Assembly: GCF_004786035.1 (NCBI RefSeq)
Contig: NZ_CP035088.1
Span: 3,570,001-3,634,000, forward strand
Source of the DNA: Pseudomonas viciae
GTDB lineage: Bacteria; Pseudomonadota; Gammaproteobacteria; Pseudomonadales; Pseudomonadaceae
DNA: 64,000 nucleotides
Reading direction: 5' to 3'
Shown: positions 55,424-64,000 of the stretch, one piece after another
Layout of the letters: every line of letters begins with the position of its first letter
Position numbering within the stretch: position 1 is the first letter of the stretch
Position numbers and translations under genes: made by a program
The notes under the pieces: model-generated
Database searches by the model: none
What the model saw: only the letters and a program-made list of their open reading frames with translations
What the model was told of the DNA's origin: nothing

Positions 55424-55442
55424 ATTAATGAGAATAGTTATC
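55424..55442. promoter_or_regulatory. Fur box in the divergent receptor/AraC promoter region
   Basis: ATTAATGAGAATAGTTATC matches 14 of 19 positions of the Fur consensus, or 12 of 14 in the 7-1-7 model. It lies 72 bases before the receptor ATG and 68 bases before the AraC GTG, so it could control both directions. Confidence 0.75.
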
Positions 55443-55509
55443 ATGTAGTTCATATGGAATCTGGATCAATCCATATGCAAGCCAGAGTCAACCAAGGAGG
55501 ACAATAAAA

Positions 55510-56475
55510 GTGGCGGCCTTACAGAAGATTTCCCAGTCGTATCGAGTTGCGCCAACGCACTCGCGGCTGATCAGCAACGACCCCTGTGGCTGGACACGTC
55601 AGCAACTGCCGGGGGAACTGGGCGAGTGCTATTCCGAGCGCTATTTCGTCGACAACGACCTGATGGTGGTGCGCTCGCGCTACCGGCCCACACGTAATCT
55701 GATCGAAGAAACCGTCAGCCCGCACAATCGGCACATGCTGGTCATCACGTTCGGTATGCAAGGCGATTCCGGATACAAGGGCGCCGACGGTTCGGCAGTG
55801 TCGTTCCGAGCCGGCTACACCACCATCACCTCGTTCCAATTAAGTCTGGGCGAGCGGTGCTACGAAGCCGGGACGACCGTATCCCAGCTCAGGCTGTTGA
55901 TCGGTGAAAGCATGCTCAACAAATACATCGGCGAGCAGCGCACCCGCCAGTTGCTGGGCAACGGCAATGTGCGCCAACTGGCCTTCCAGAAAACCTCGGC
56001 TACCAGCGCCAGCCACGCCACCGCCCTGGCGCGCTATCTCAACCAGGGCGCCACCGGTGCGTTGGACATGCACATCCACACCCTCTGCCTGCTGTCCGAA
56101 CAGCTGAAACTGCTGAGCCCACCCACCTGTATCCAGAACCCGCAATTCAGCGCCAGTGACATCGAAAAGCTCGACCAGGCACGGGACATCATGATCGAGC
56201 AAATGGACCAGCCGCTGACCATTCCCTACCTGTGCGCCGCGGTCGGGCTCAACGAATTCAAGCTCAAGGAAGGCCTGCACTACCGCTTCAACTCCACGCC
56301 CCACCGCATGCTTCACGAGATCCGCATGCGCAAGGCCTACACATTGCTTGAAAGCGGTTGCCAGGTCGCCCAGGCGGCTTACAAGGTCGGCTACAAATTC
56401 CCGAATAATTTCAGCGCCGCGTTCACCCGGTTCTTTGGCAAATCGCCGAAAACAGTATTTGGCAAACGCCGCTGA
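55510..56475 (+). CDS. AraC-family regulator, PchR/PdtC-like
   Basis: The 321-residue protein has an N-terminal ligand-binding region and a C-terminal AraC domain (about 220-320: PLTIPYLCAAVGLNEFKLKE, then TLLESGCQVAQAAYKVGYKF). The start is GTG, preceded by AAGGAGG at ideal spacing. AraC activators beside siderophore receptors (PchR, PdtC) bind the ferric siderophore and switch on synthesis and uptake. Its divergence from the receptor gene and the shared Fur site support that role here. Confidence 0.92.
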   Translation: MAALQKISQSYRVAPTHSRLISNDPCGWTRQQLPGELGECYSERYFVDNDLMVVRSRYRPTRNLIEETVSPHNRHMLVITFGMQGDSGYKGADGSAVSFRAGYTTITSFQLSLGERCYEAGTTVSQLRLLIGESMLNKYIGEQRTRQLLGNGNVRQLAFQKTSATSASHATALARYLNQGATGALDMHIHTLCLLSEQLKLLSPPTCIQNPQFSASDIEKLDQARDIMIEQMDQPLTIPYLCAAVGLNEFKLKEGLHYRFNSTPHRMLHEIRMRKAYTLLESGCQVAQAAYKVGYKFPNNFSAAFTRFFGKSPKTVFGKRR

Positions 56476-56482
56476 GTCCGCC

Positions 56483-56510
56483 CTGGCGCCCAGGTAATTC
56501 GGGGCGCCAG
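56483..56510 (+). terminator. Weak candidate terminator after the AraC gene
   Basis: CTGGCGCCC and GGGCGCCAG form a 9-bp stem 8 bases after the stop codon, but only a poor T-run follows. The remaining ~110 bases to the GntR-type operator show no gene. Confidence 0.4.
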
Positions 56511-56625
56511 ACCCTCGCCTCTTAAAATCCCCCGAATCCCCCGCCACGGCTACCTGCTGGCCAGGGCGGCCTTCTGTCGCCTTCCCACGCACAAACGCCC
56601 AACCGCCACTTGCGCTAGCAATATT

Positions 56626-56637
56626 ATGGTATACCAT
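56626..56637. promoter_or_regulatory. Candidate GntR/FCD operator, perfect palindrome ATGGTATACCAT
   Basis: The 12-base perfect palindrome lies 41 bases before the DUF1185 gene. The core TGGTATACCA is repeated before the RibB-like gene and, in altered form, before the gene at 63846. FCD-type GntR repressors typically bind such TGGTnnACCA sites, and one is encoded at 60688-61440. Confidence 0.7.
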
Positions 56638-56678
56638 CATACGCACAGACCAATTTCCACCCTCCTACGGAGCAGCTC

Positions 56679-57269
56679 ATGAGTTTCGAAATTCGCAAGA
56701 TCGTCAGCTATGTCGAAGAAACCTTTATCGAAGGCGGCAAGGCCAGCGATAAGCCGGTGACCATGGTCGGGTTGGCGGTGGTGATGAAAAACCCTTGGCT
56801 GGGCCGTGGCTTCGTTGAAGACCTGAAACCGGAAATCCGCGCCAACTGCTCCGACCTCGGTGCTCTGATGGTCGAACGCCTGGTGGGCATCATTGGCGGC
56901 GCGGAAAAAATCGAAGCCTATGGCAAGGCCGCCGTGGTCGGTGCCGATGGCGAAATCGAGCACGCCTCCGCCGTGATCCACACCCTGCGCTTCGGCAACC
57001 ATTATCGTGAAGCGGTCAAAGCCAAGAGCTACCTGAGCTTTACCAACAAACGCGGCGGCCCGGGCACATCGATCCAGATCCCGATGATGCACAAGGACGA
57101 CGAAGGCCTGCGCTCGCACTACATCACCCTGGAAATGCAGATTGAAGACGCCCCGCGCGCCGACGAAATTGTCGTGGTGCTCGGTTGCGCCGATGGCGGC
57201 CGCCTGCATCCGCGTATCGGCAACCGCTACATCGACCTGGAAGAACTGGCCGCCGAGAATGCGCAGTAA
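56679..57269 (+). CDS. DUF1185 (amino acid synthesis family) protein
   Basis: The 196-residue protein resembles the DUF1185/AA_synth family throughout: VGLAVVMKNPWLGRGFVEDL, AAVVGADGEIEHASAVIHTL and VVVLGCADGGRLHPRIGNRY. Members occur in catabolic operons with flavin monooxygenases and amidohydrolases, but a reaction is not established to my knowledge. It is the first gene of the operon, behind a GntR-type operator. Confidence 0.85.
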   Translation: MSFEIRKIVSYVEETFIEGGKASDKPVTMVGLAVVMKNPWLGRGFVEDLKPEIRANCSDLGALMVERLVGIIGGAEKIEAYGKAAVVGADGEIEHASAVIHTLRFGNHYREAVKAKSYLSFTNKRGGPGTSIQIPMMHKDDEGLRSHYITLEMQIEDAPRADEIVVVLGCADGGRLHPRIGNRYIDLEELAAENAQ

Positions 57270-57313
57270 TCCAGCCTGGGCAACCACAATAAAAAGGCAT
57301 GCAGGAGCGCTCC

Positions 57314-58147
57314 ATGATTCGGCTCACCGCTGAACTCACCCCGGCCGGCACCAGTTACCTGGCGACCGGCCAAGGCCAGCCCGTGGTCCTGATCCACGGT
57401 GTGGGCCTGAACAAAGAAATGTGGGGTGGCCAGATCGTTGGCCTGGCCACGAAATACCAAGTGATTGCCTACGACATGCTCGGCCACGGTGCCAGCCCGC
57501 GCCCCGACAGCGGCACCGCCCTGCTGGGCTACGCCGACCAGTTGCTGGAGCTGCTCGATCATTTGCAACTGCCTCAGGCGACGGTGATCGGTTTCTCCAT
57601 GGGCGGCCTGGTGGCCCGGGCGTTTGCCTTGCATTACCCGCAGCGCCTGCACGGCCTGGTGGTGCTCAACAGCGTGTTCAACCGCAGCGCCGAACAGCGT
57701 GCCGGGGTCATCGCCCGCACCGCCCAGGCCGCCGAACACGGGCCGGACGCCAATGCCGAGGCCGCGCTGTCGCGCTGGTTCAGCCGCGAATACCAGGCGG
57801 CCAACCCGGCGCAGATTGCCGCGCTGCGCCAGACCCTGGCGGGTAACGATCCCCAGGGCTACCTGACCACCTATGAACTGTTCGCCACCCAGGACATGTA
57901 CCGCGCCGATGACCTGGGCAATATCCAGGTGCCGACGCTGATCGCCACCGGCGAACTGGACCCCGGCTCGACGCCGGAAATGGCCCGGCAGCTGGCCAAG
58001 CGAATTCCTGGCGCCACCGTTGCCGTGCTCGCCGAGCAGCGGCATATGATGCCGGTAGAATCGCCGCGCCTGGTCAACCAGTTGCTGCTGGCGTTTCTCG
58101 ACACGGCAAGCGCCCGACAAAACCAGATAAAGGGGATCGTTGCATGA
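57314..58147 (+). CDS. Alpha/beta hydrolase
   Basis: The 277-residue hydrolase has all three catalytic residues visible: Ser in GFSMGGLVA (near 98), Asp in ATGELDPGSTPE and His in EQRHMMPVES near 248. Its oxyanion region reads LIHGVGLNKEMW. It resembles PcaD and RutD-type enzymes that open lactones or split carbamates. The ATG at 57314 follows AGGAGCGCTCC; the end overlaps the dehydrogenase gene by 4 bases. Confidence 0.9.
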   Translation: MIRLTAELTPAGTSYLATGQGQPVVLIHGVGLNKEMWGGQIVGLATKYQVIAYDMLGHGASPRPDSGTALLGYADQLLELLDHLQLPQATVIGFSMGGLVARAFALHYPQRLHGLVVLNSVFNRSAEQRAGVIARTAQAAEHGPDANAEAALSRWFSREYQAANPAQIAALRQTLAGNDPQGYLTTYELFATQDMYRADDLGNIQVPTLIATGELDPGSTPEMARQLAKRIPGATVAVLAEQRHMMPVESPRLVNQLLLAFLDTASARQNQIKGIVA

Positions 58148-59625
58148 CACTCGCACGTTTTTCGATGTGCATCGGCGGCGAATGGGTCGATGCCCTCTGC
58201 GGCAAGACTTTTGAAAGCCTGAACCCGGCCTCGGCCCAGCCCTGGGCTGAATTGCCCGATGCCGACGAAGCCGATGTCGAGCGCGCCGTGCAGGCAGCGC
58301 AGGCCGCTTTCGAGAGCCCGGCCTGGCGTGGCTTGACCGCCACCGCTCGCGGCAAACTGCTGCGACGCCTGGGTGACCTGATCGCCGAAAACAAAGAACA
58401 GTTGGCCCAGCTGGAAAGCCGCGACAACGGCAAGCTGATCCGCGAAACCCGTGGCCAGGTCGGCTACCTGCCGGAGTTTTTCCACTACACCGCCGGCCTG
58501 GCCGACAAACTCGAAGGCGGTACCCTGCCGCTGGACAAGCCGGACCTGTTTGCCTACACCGTGCACGAAGCCATGGGCGTGGTCGCGGCGATCATTCCCT
58601 GGAACAGCCCGCTGTACCTGACCGCGATCAAGCTCGCCCCGGCACTGGCGGCGGGCAACACCATCGTGATCAAACCGTCTGAGCACGCCTCGGCGACCGT
58701 TCTGGAGCTGGCTCGCCTGGCCCTCGAAGCCGGGATTCCGCCGGGCGTGGTCAACGTCGTCACCGGTTACGGCCCAAGCACCGGAGCCGCCCTCACCCGC
58801 CATCCGCTGGTGCGCAAGATCGCCTTCACCGGCGGCGCCGCCACGGCCCGGCATGTGGTGCGCAGCAGCGCGGAGAACTTCGCCAAACTGTCCCTGGAAC
58901 TGGGCGGCAAATCACCGAACATTATCTTTGCCGATGCCGACCTCGACAGCGCCATCAATGGGGCGATTGCCGGGATCTACGCGGCATCCGGCCAGAGCTG
59001 CGTGTCCGGTTCCCGGCTGTTGGTGCAGGACGAAATCTATGACGAGTTCGTCTCGCGCCTGATCGAACGCGCCCAACGCATCCGTATTGGCAATCCGCAG
59101 GAAGACGCCAGTGAAATGGGCCCCATGGCCACCGCCCAGCAACTGGCCGTGGTTGAAGGCCTGGTGGCCGATGCCATCGCCGAAGGTGCGCGTCTGCGCC
59201 TGGGCGGCAAGCGTCCGCAAAACCTGGGCGACGGCTGGTTCTACGAACCGACCCTGTTCGAATGCGACCACAACTCGATGAAGATCATGCAGGAAGAAGT
59301 CTTTGGCCCGGTGGCCTCGGTCATCCGTTTCAAGGACGAAGCCGAGGCGCTGGCGATTGCCAACGACTCGCAGTTCGGCCTCGCCGCCGGCATCTGGACC
59401 CGCGACCTGGGACGGGCCCACCGTCTGGCCCGGGACGTGCGCTCCGGGATCATCTGGGTCAACACCTACCGTGCGGTCTCGGCGATGGCGCCCATCGGCG
59501 GCTTCAAGAACAGCGGTTATGGACGCGAAAGCGGCATCGATTCGGTGCTGGCTTATACCGAACTGAAGACGGTGTGGATCAATCTTTCCCAGGCGCCCAT
59601 GCCTGATCCGTTCGTGATGCGCTAG
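58144..59625 (+). CDS. NAD(P)-dependent aldehyde dehydrogenase
   Basis: The 493-residue ALDH has the catalytic Cys in ASGQSCVSGSRLLV (near 284), the Glu in LELGGKSPNIIF (near 252), the cofactor loop FTGGAATARHV and IPWNSPLYLTAIKLAPALAAG. It would oxidise the aldehyde produced in this catabolic pathway to an acid. The 4-base overlap with the hydrolase gene indicates coupled translation. Confidence 0.93.
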   Translation: MTLARFSMCIGGEWVDALCGKTFESLNPASAQPWAELPDADEADVERAVQAAQAAFESPAWRGLTATARGKLLRRLGDLIAENKEQLAQLESRDNGKLIRETRGQVGYLPEFFHYTAGLADKLEGGTLPLDKPDLFAYTVHEAMGVVAAIIPWNSPLYLTAIKLAPALAAGNTIVIKPSEHASATVLELARLALEAGIPPGVVNVVTGYGPSTGAALTRHPLVRKIAFTGGAATARHVVRSSAENFAKLSLELGGKSPNIIFADADLDSAINGAIAGIYAASGQSCVSGSRLLVQDEIYDEFVSRLIERAQRIRIGNPQEDASEMGPMATAQQLAVVEGLVADAIAEGARLRLGGKRPQNLGDGWFYEPTLFECDHNSMKIMQEEVFGPVASVIRFKDEAEALAIANDSQFGLAAGIWTRDLGRAHRLARDVRSGIIWVNTYRAVSAMAPIGGFKNSGYGRESGIDSVLAYTELKTVWINLSQAPMPDPFVMR

Positions 59626-59637
59626 GAGTCCTGAGAA

Positions 59638-60123
59638 ATGATCGAACCCGGCATCTACAAAGAAGTCATGAGCTCCTTCCCGTCCGGCGTCACAGTGGTC
59701 ACCACCCTGGACCCGGACGGCAATATCGTCGGCATCACCGCCAGCGCCTTCAGTGCGCTGTCAATCGACCCGGCGCTGGTGCTGTTCTGCCCCAACTACG
59801 CTTCCGACACCTACCCGATCCTGCGGGACAGCAAGCAGTTCGCGATCCACTTGCTGTCCGCCGACCAGACCGCCGAAGCCTACGCGTTTGCAGGCAAAGG
59901 CAAGGACAAGGCCAAAGGCATCGACTGGCACCTCAGCGCGCTGGGCAACCCACTGCTGAGCAAGGCCACGGCGATTATCGAATGTGAACTGTGGCGCGAA
60001 TACGACGGCGGCGACCACGCGATCATCGTTGGCGCGGTGAAGCACCTGATCCTGCCCGAACAGCCGGTCACACCGATGATCTACCACAAAGGCAAGCTGG
60101 GCCCGCTGCCGGCACTGGCCTGA
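59638..60123 (+). CDS. Flavin reductase (HpaC/RutF type)
   Basis: The 161-residue FMN-binding split-barrel domain includes FPSGVTVVTTLDPDGNIVGI at the start and TASAFSALSIDPALVLFCPN. Such proteins supply reduced FMN to a partner monooxygenase. No monooxygenase gene lies in the window, so the partner is probably beyond its right end. The gene follows the dehydrogenase by 12 bases. Confidence 0.92.
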   Translation: MIEPGIYKEVMSSFPSGVTVVTTLDPDGNIVGITASAFSALSIDPALVLFCPNYASDTYPILRDSKQFAIHLLSADQTAEAYAFAGKGKDKAKGIDWHLSALGNPLLSKATAIIECELWREYDGGDHAIIVGAVKHLILPEQPVTPMIYHKGKLGPLPALA

Positions 60124-60222
60124 GGTTACTTTTGGGTTGCACCTCACCACTCCCTGGTGCGGCCCGTTTTTATACTAGCCCCCACGCCCCTGAGTGATGG
60201 GCTGACTTAAGAGCACACACCG

Positions 60223-60627
60223 ATGAGCAACGATAAATACGAACAAGGCCTCAAGATCCGCACTCAGGTGCTGGGCGAGGCTTATGTGCAGCGCTCCATC
60301 GAGAACGCCGACGACTTCACCCGCCCCCTGCAGGAAATGGTCACCGAATACTGCTGGGGCCATGTCTGGGGTCGTGAGGGTTTGTCGCTCCAGGAACGCA
60401 GCATGATTAACCTGGCGATGATCTCGGCACTCAATCGCCCCCACGAACTCAAGCTGCATGTGCGTGGCGCCTTGCGTAACGGCTTGAGTCGTGAGCAAAT
60501 ACGCGAAATTCTGCTTCAGGTCGGTATCTATTGCGGCGTCCCGGCTGCCGTGGACAGTTTCCGGCTTGCCCGTGAAGCCTTCGCCGAAGCCGACGCCGAG
60601 GCCTCCAGTCAACCCTCGGCTGTTTGA
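60223..60627 (+). CDS. Carboxymuconolactone-decarboxylase-like protein
   Basis: The 134-residue CMD-domain protein (RSMINLAMISALNRPHELKLH; GLSREQIREILLQVGIYCGVPAAV) resembles PcaC in length and fold. It lacks the Cys-x-x-Cys of AhpD-type peroxidase relatives. A decarboxylase or isomerase role in ring-cleavage catabolism is plausible. It is separated from the flavin reductase by 99 bases, which include a possible -10 element (TATACT). Confidence 0.88.
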   Translation: MSNDKYEQGLKIRTQVLGEAYVQRSIENADDFTRPLQEMVTEYCWGHVWGREGLSLQERSMINLAMISALNRPHELKLHVRGALRNGLSREQIREILLQVGIYCGVPAAVDSFRLAREAFAEADAEASSQPSAV

Positions 60628-60687
60628 TCTGAACGTGCACGGATGTTGCCCGTTTGGCATGGACAGCCATATTACAGAGCGGACCCC

Positions 60688-62005
<1,318 letters not shown>

Positions 62006-62011
62006 CAGGCC

Positions 62012-62305
62012 TCAGGTTGCCACGCCCTCGACGATGATCACCTCGGCCCGGGCCACACCCTCGCGATGCCCCTTCGCCGCCTGATACTGCTCCGAGTGAT
62101 AACAGGCCAGCGCCTGCTCGTAGGAGTCGAACTCGATGACCACGCTACGTTGCGGCGTAGCCCTGCCTTCCATCGCCTCGCTACGCCCACCCCGAGCCAG
62201 CATCCGACCGCCATACAGAGCAAACGCCGCTGGCGCCCGCTGGGTGTATTGGCTGTATTGATCGGGGTCGGTGACATCCACATGAGCAATCCAGTACGCC
62301 TTCAT
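62012..62305 (-). CDS. DUF1330 protein
   Basis: The 97-residue ferredoxin-like dimeric-barrel protein has MKAYWIAHVDVTDPDQYSQY at the start and VVIEFDSYEQALACYHSEQY centrally, typical of DUF1330. The function of the family is unknown. It is divergent from the RibB-like gene, and the only palindromic operator lies between the two, so both are probably under GntR control. Confidence 0.87.
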   Translation of the reverse strand: MKAYWIAHVDVTDPDQYSQYTQRAPAAFALYGGRMLARGGRSEAMEGRATPQRSVVIEFDSYEQALACYHSEQYQAAKGHREGVARAEVIIVEGVAT

Positions 62306-62332
62306 AGTGACCTCTCGGGTTATTTTGTATTA

Positions 62333-62342
62333 TGGTATACCA
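62333..62342. promoter_or_regulatory. Candidate GntR/FCD operator TGGTATACCA
   Basis: A perfect 10-base palindrome identical in core to the site at 56626-56637. It lies between divergent DUF1330 (start 62305) and RibB-like (start 62388) genes. Confidence 0.7.
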
Positions 62343-62387
62343 CAAGATAATTCCAGCAAGCGCCCATCAAAACAAAGAGAGCCCGAC

Positions 62388-63497
62388 ATGGCCTTTAACA
62401 GCATTCAGGAAATCATCGAAGACTACCGCCTGGGCAAGATGGTGTTGCTGGTGGATGACGAAGACCGGGAAAACGAAGGTGACCTGCTGCTGGCCGCCGA
62501 CTGCTGCAACGCCCAGGCCATCAACTTCATGGCCCGGGAAGCCCGCGGGCTGATCTGCCTGACCTTGACCGACGAACACTGCCAGCGCTTGGGTCTGGAA
62601 CAAATGGTACCGAGCAACGGCAGCGTGTTCAGCACCGCGTTCACCATTTCTATCGAAGCCGCCACAGGCGTGACCACCGGCATATCCGCCGCCGACCGTG
62701 CGCGTACCGTCGCCGCCGCCGTTGCCGCCGACGCGGGGCCCGCCGATATCGTGCAGCCGGGGCATATCTTCCCGTTGCGCGCCAAGGAAGGTGGCGTGCT
62801 GACCCGCGCCGGACACACCGAAGCCGGTTGCGACCTGGCGCGCCTGGCCGGCTTCACGCCAGCATCGGTGATCGTCGAAGTGATGAACGACGACGGCACC
62901 ATGGCCCGCCGCCCGGACCTGGAGGTGTTCGCCCGCAAGCACGGAATCAAGATCGGCACCATCGCCGACCTGATCCACTACCGCCTGAGCACCGAACACA
63001 CCGTGCTGCGCATCGGCGAACGGGAGTTGCCCACGGTGCACGGCACATTCCGCTTGTTCACCTTCGAAGATCGCATCGAAGGCGGCGTACACATGGCGAT
63101 GGTCATGGGCGACATTCGCCGGGAAGAACCGACCCTGGTGCGGGTGCACGTGATCGACCCGCTGCGGGATCTGGTGGGCGCCGAATACAACGGTCCTTCC
63201 AACTGGACCCTATGGGCGGCCCTACAACGGGTCGCCGAAGAAGGCTGTGGCGTGGTGGTGGTGCTGGCCAACCACGAGTCGTCCCAGGCGCTGCTCGAGC
63301 GTGTACCGCAACTGACCCAGCCGCCGCGACAGTTCAGCCGGTCGCAATCGCGCATCTATTCTGAAGTGGGCACCGGGGCGCAGATCCTCCAAGACCTGGG
63401 CGTCGGCAAATTGCGTCATTTGGGCCCGCCGCTCAAGTACGCGGGGTTGACGGGGTATGACTTGGAGGTGGTGGAGAGTATTCCCTTTACCGGCTAG
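62388..63497 (+). CDS. RibB with degenerate GTP-cyclohydrolase II domain (RibBX type)
   Basis: The 369-residue protein has an intact N-terminal 3,4-dihydroxy-2-butanone-4-phosphate synthase (DDEDRENEGDLLLAA at 23-37; RAGHTEAGCDLARLAGF). The C-terminal half has the RibA fold but lacks the three zinc Cys: the place of CLTGDVFGSxRCDC reads PLRDLVGAEYNGPS. The second domain is therefore probably inactive, as in other described RibBX proteins. Placement beside a GntR operator and near a flavin reductase suggests it boosts FMN supply for this pathway's monooxygenase. Confidence 0.88.
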   Translation: MAFNSIQEIIEDYRLGKMVLLVDDEDRENEGDLLLAADCCNAQAINFMAREARGLICLTLTDEHCQRLGLEQMVPSNGSVFSTAFTISIEAATGVTTGISAADRARTVAAAVAADAGPADIVQPGHIFPLRAKEGGVLTRAGHTEAGCDLARLAGFTPASVIVEVMNDDGTMARRPDLEVFARKHGIKIGTIADLIHYRLSTEHTVLRIGERELPTVHGTFRLFTFEDRIEGGVHMAMVMGDIRREEPTLVRVHVIDPLRDLVGAEYNGPSNWTLWAALQRVAEEGCGVVVVLANHESSQALLERVPQLTQPPRQFSRSQSRIYSEVGTGAQILQDLGVGKLRHLGPPLKYAGLTGYDLEVVESIPFTG

Positions 63498-63518
63498 GGC
63501 CGAGCCTACATACACGGA

Positions 63519-63612
63519 CCTGTGGGAGCGGGCTTGCTCGCGAAAGCGGTGGATCAGCTTGCAGCAATGTTGAATGTTGGGCCGTCTTCGCGAGCAAGCC
63601 CGCTCCCACAGG
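63519..63612. repeat. REP hairpin pair
   Basis: CCTGTGGGAGCGGGCTTGCT at the left and its complement AGCAAGCCCGCTCCCACAGG at the right enclose about 54 bases. It starts 22 bases after the RibB-like stop codon. Confidence 0.85.
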
Positions 63613-63670
63613 GGTACACAAAAACTCATTCAGGCAGATAGCCGGTACGGCAAAATGCTTGCAGAAAGTT

Positions 63671-63695
63671 TGGAATACCATAATATGATATTCCA
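63671..63695. promoter_or_regulatory. Two half-conserved GntR-type operators in tandem
   Basis: TGGAATACCA (one mismatch to TGGTATACCA) and TGATATTCCA (two mismatches) lie 15 bases apart, centre to centre. The outer TGGAATA and TATTCCA also form an inverted repeat. They precede the binding-protein gene at 63846 by about 150 bases. The rest of the 63613-63845 gap shows no gene. Confidence 0.55.
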
Positions 63696-63845
63696 TAGAC
63701 CGAACACTTCAGCCAAGTGCCCCCTGACAGGGAAAGCACAAACAAGAGCCCTTGGCACGGTCGCCTTTAAGGCCAGATGGACCTACTGCTCCCGATAGGC
63801 GGGCAACAAAAGCCCGCTCAAAAACACAACAATGAGGGCGTGAAA

Positions 63846-64000
63846 ATGGTGTTGAAGAAAAGTGCAGCCGCAATCTTTTTTGCGGGCCTGTTGAGCGTCG
63901 CCAGCCAGGCAACGTTGGCAGCTGAAAGCGTCAACTTCGTCAGTTGGGGCGGCAGCACCCAGGACGCGCAGAAGCAGGCCTGGGCCGACCCGTTCAGCAA
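63846..64000 (+). CDS. PotD-like ABC substrate-binding protein, N-terminal part
   Basis: The frame runs off the window. It begins MVLKKSAAAIFFAGLLSVAS with a signal peptide cleaved near TLAAES, then VNFVSWGGSTQDAQKQAWAD, the opening of the spermidine/putrescine-type (PotD, family 8) binding proteins. TGAGGG precedes the ATG; a GTG two codons upstream is less likely. It is probably the first gene of an ABC importer for the substrate of the GntR-controlled pathway. Confidence 0.8.
   Translation, partial: MVLKKSAAAIFFAGLLSVASQATLAAESVNFVSWGGSTQDAQKQAWADPFS

Overview
The window looks like a chromosome segment from a fluorescent Pseudomonas (P. fluorescens/putida lineage). The base composition is GC-rich. 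Gaps are punctuated by Pseudomonas-type REP hairpins (core TGTGGGAGCGGGCTTGCTCGC). Recognisable Pseudomonas loci include muxABC-opmB, tpx, a pdtB/exbB2-like operon and FecI/FecR iron signalling. Every assignment below rests on reading the sequence and on family knowledge; no database search was run.

Layout. (1) 1-7789: the tail of an MFS gene, then a Fur-box-preceded iron unit: FecI-type sigma factor, FecR anti-sigma factor, a TonB-dependent siderophore receptor with an N-terminal signalling domain, and a periplasmic binding protein/permease/ATPase importer. (2) 7920-10316: TSUP anion transporter, NudC-like Nudix hydrolase and a dienoyl-CoA-isomerase-like crotonase. (3) 10535-19698: the muxA-muxB-muxC-opmB efflux operon, read leftward. 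(4) 19831-22430: thiol peroxidase, a DUF3313 lipoprotein, an unknown protein and a YhhY-like acetyltransferase. (5) 22548-32657: a LysR gene and a tightly packed nine-gene envelope operon. That operon encodes a Phd-like/IS5-transposase-like fusion, a TpsB transporter, ExbB fused to DUF2341 and LamG-like domains, ExbD, TonB, a porin, a coiled-coil protein, a YbjN protein and a parvulin. It resembles the P. aeruginosa phdA-pdtB-exbB2D2 locus but has no adjacent TpsA exoprotein. (6) 32821-36291: a REP array and the transglutaminase/alpha-E/ATP-grasp operon.

(7) 36780-56475 is the most interesting part. It holds thirteen leftward genes in two Fur-box-preceded transcription units plus a divergent AraC regulator. 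One unit carries a TonB receptor, a methyltransferase, an MFS exporter, a PigD-like thiamine-diphosphate enzyme and a PigE-like enzyme in which an acyl-thioester reductase is fused to a class III aminotransferase. The other carries an E1-like/rhodanese enzyme, a JAMM protease, a ThiS-like carrier ending in Gly-Gly, a double CaiB CoA-transferase, an AMP ligase, an acyl-CoA dehydrogenase, a second MFS exporter and a GH88-like protein. The sulfur-transfer half looks like a thiocarboxylate metallophore pathway of the pyridine-2,6-dithiocarboxylate (PDTC) or thioquinolobactin kind. The PigD/PigE pair is known from the methyl-amyl-pyrrole branch of prodigiosin synthesis. The product is therefore either PDTC or a relative, or an undescribed N-heterocyclic thiocarboxylate.

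(8) 56626-64000: a probable catabolic regulon under a GntR/FCD repressor. It contains a DUF1185 protein, an alpha/beta hydrolase, an aldehyde dehydrogenase, a flavin reductase, a carboxymuconolactone-decarboxylase-like protein, the GntR gene, a Nudix hydrolase, a DUF1330 protein, a RibB with a decayed GTP-cyclohydrolase half, and the start of a PotD-type binding protein. Similar TGGTATACCA palindromes precede three of its transcription units.
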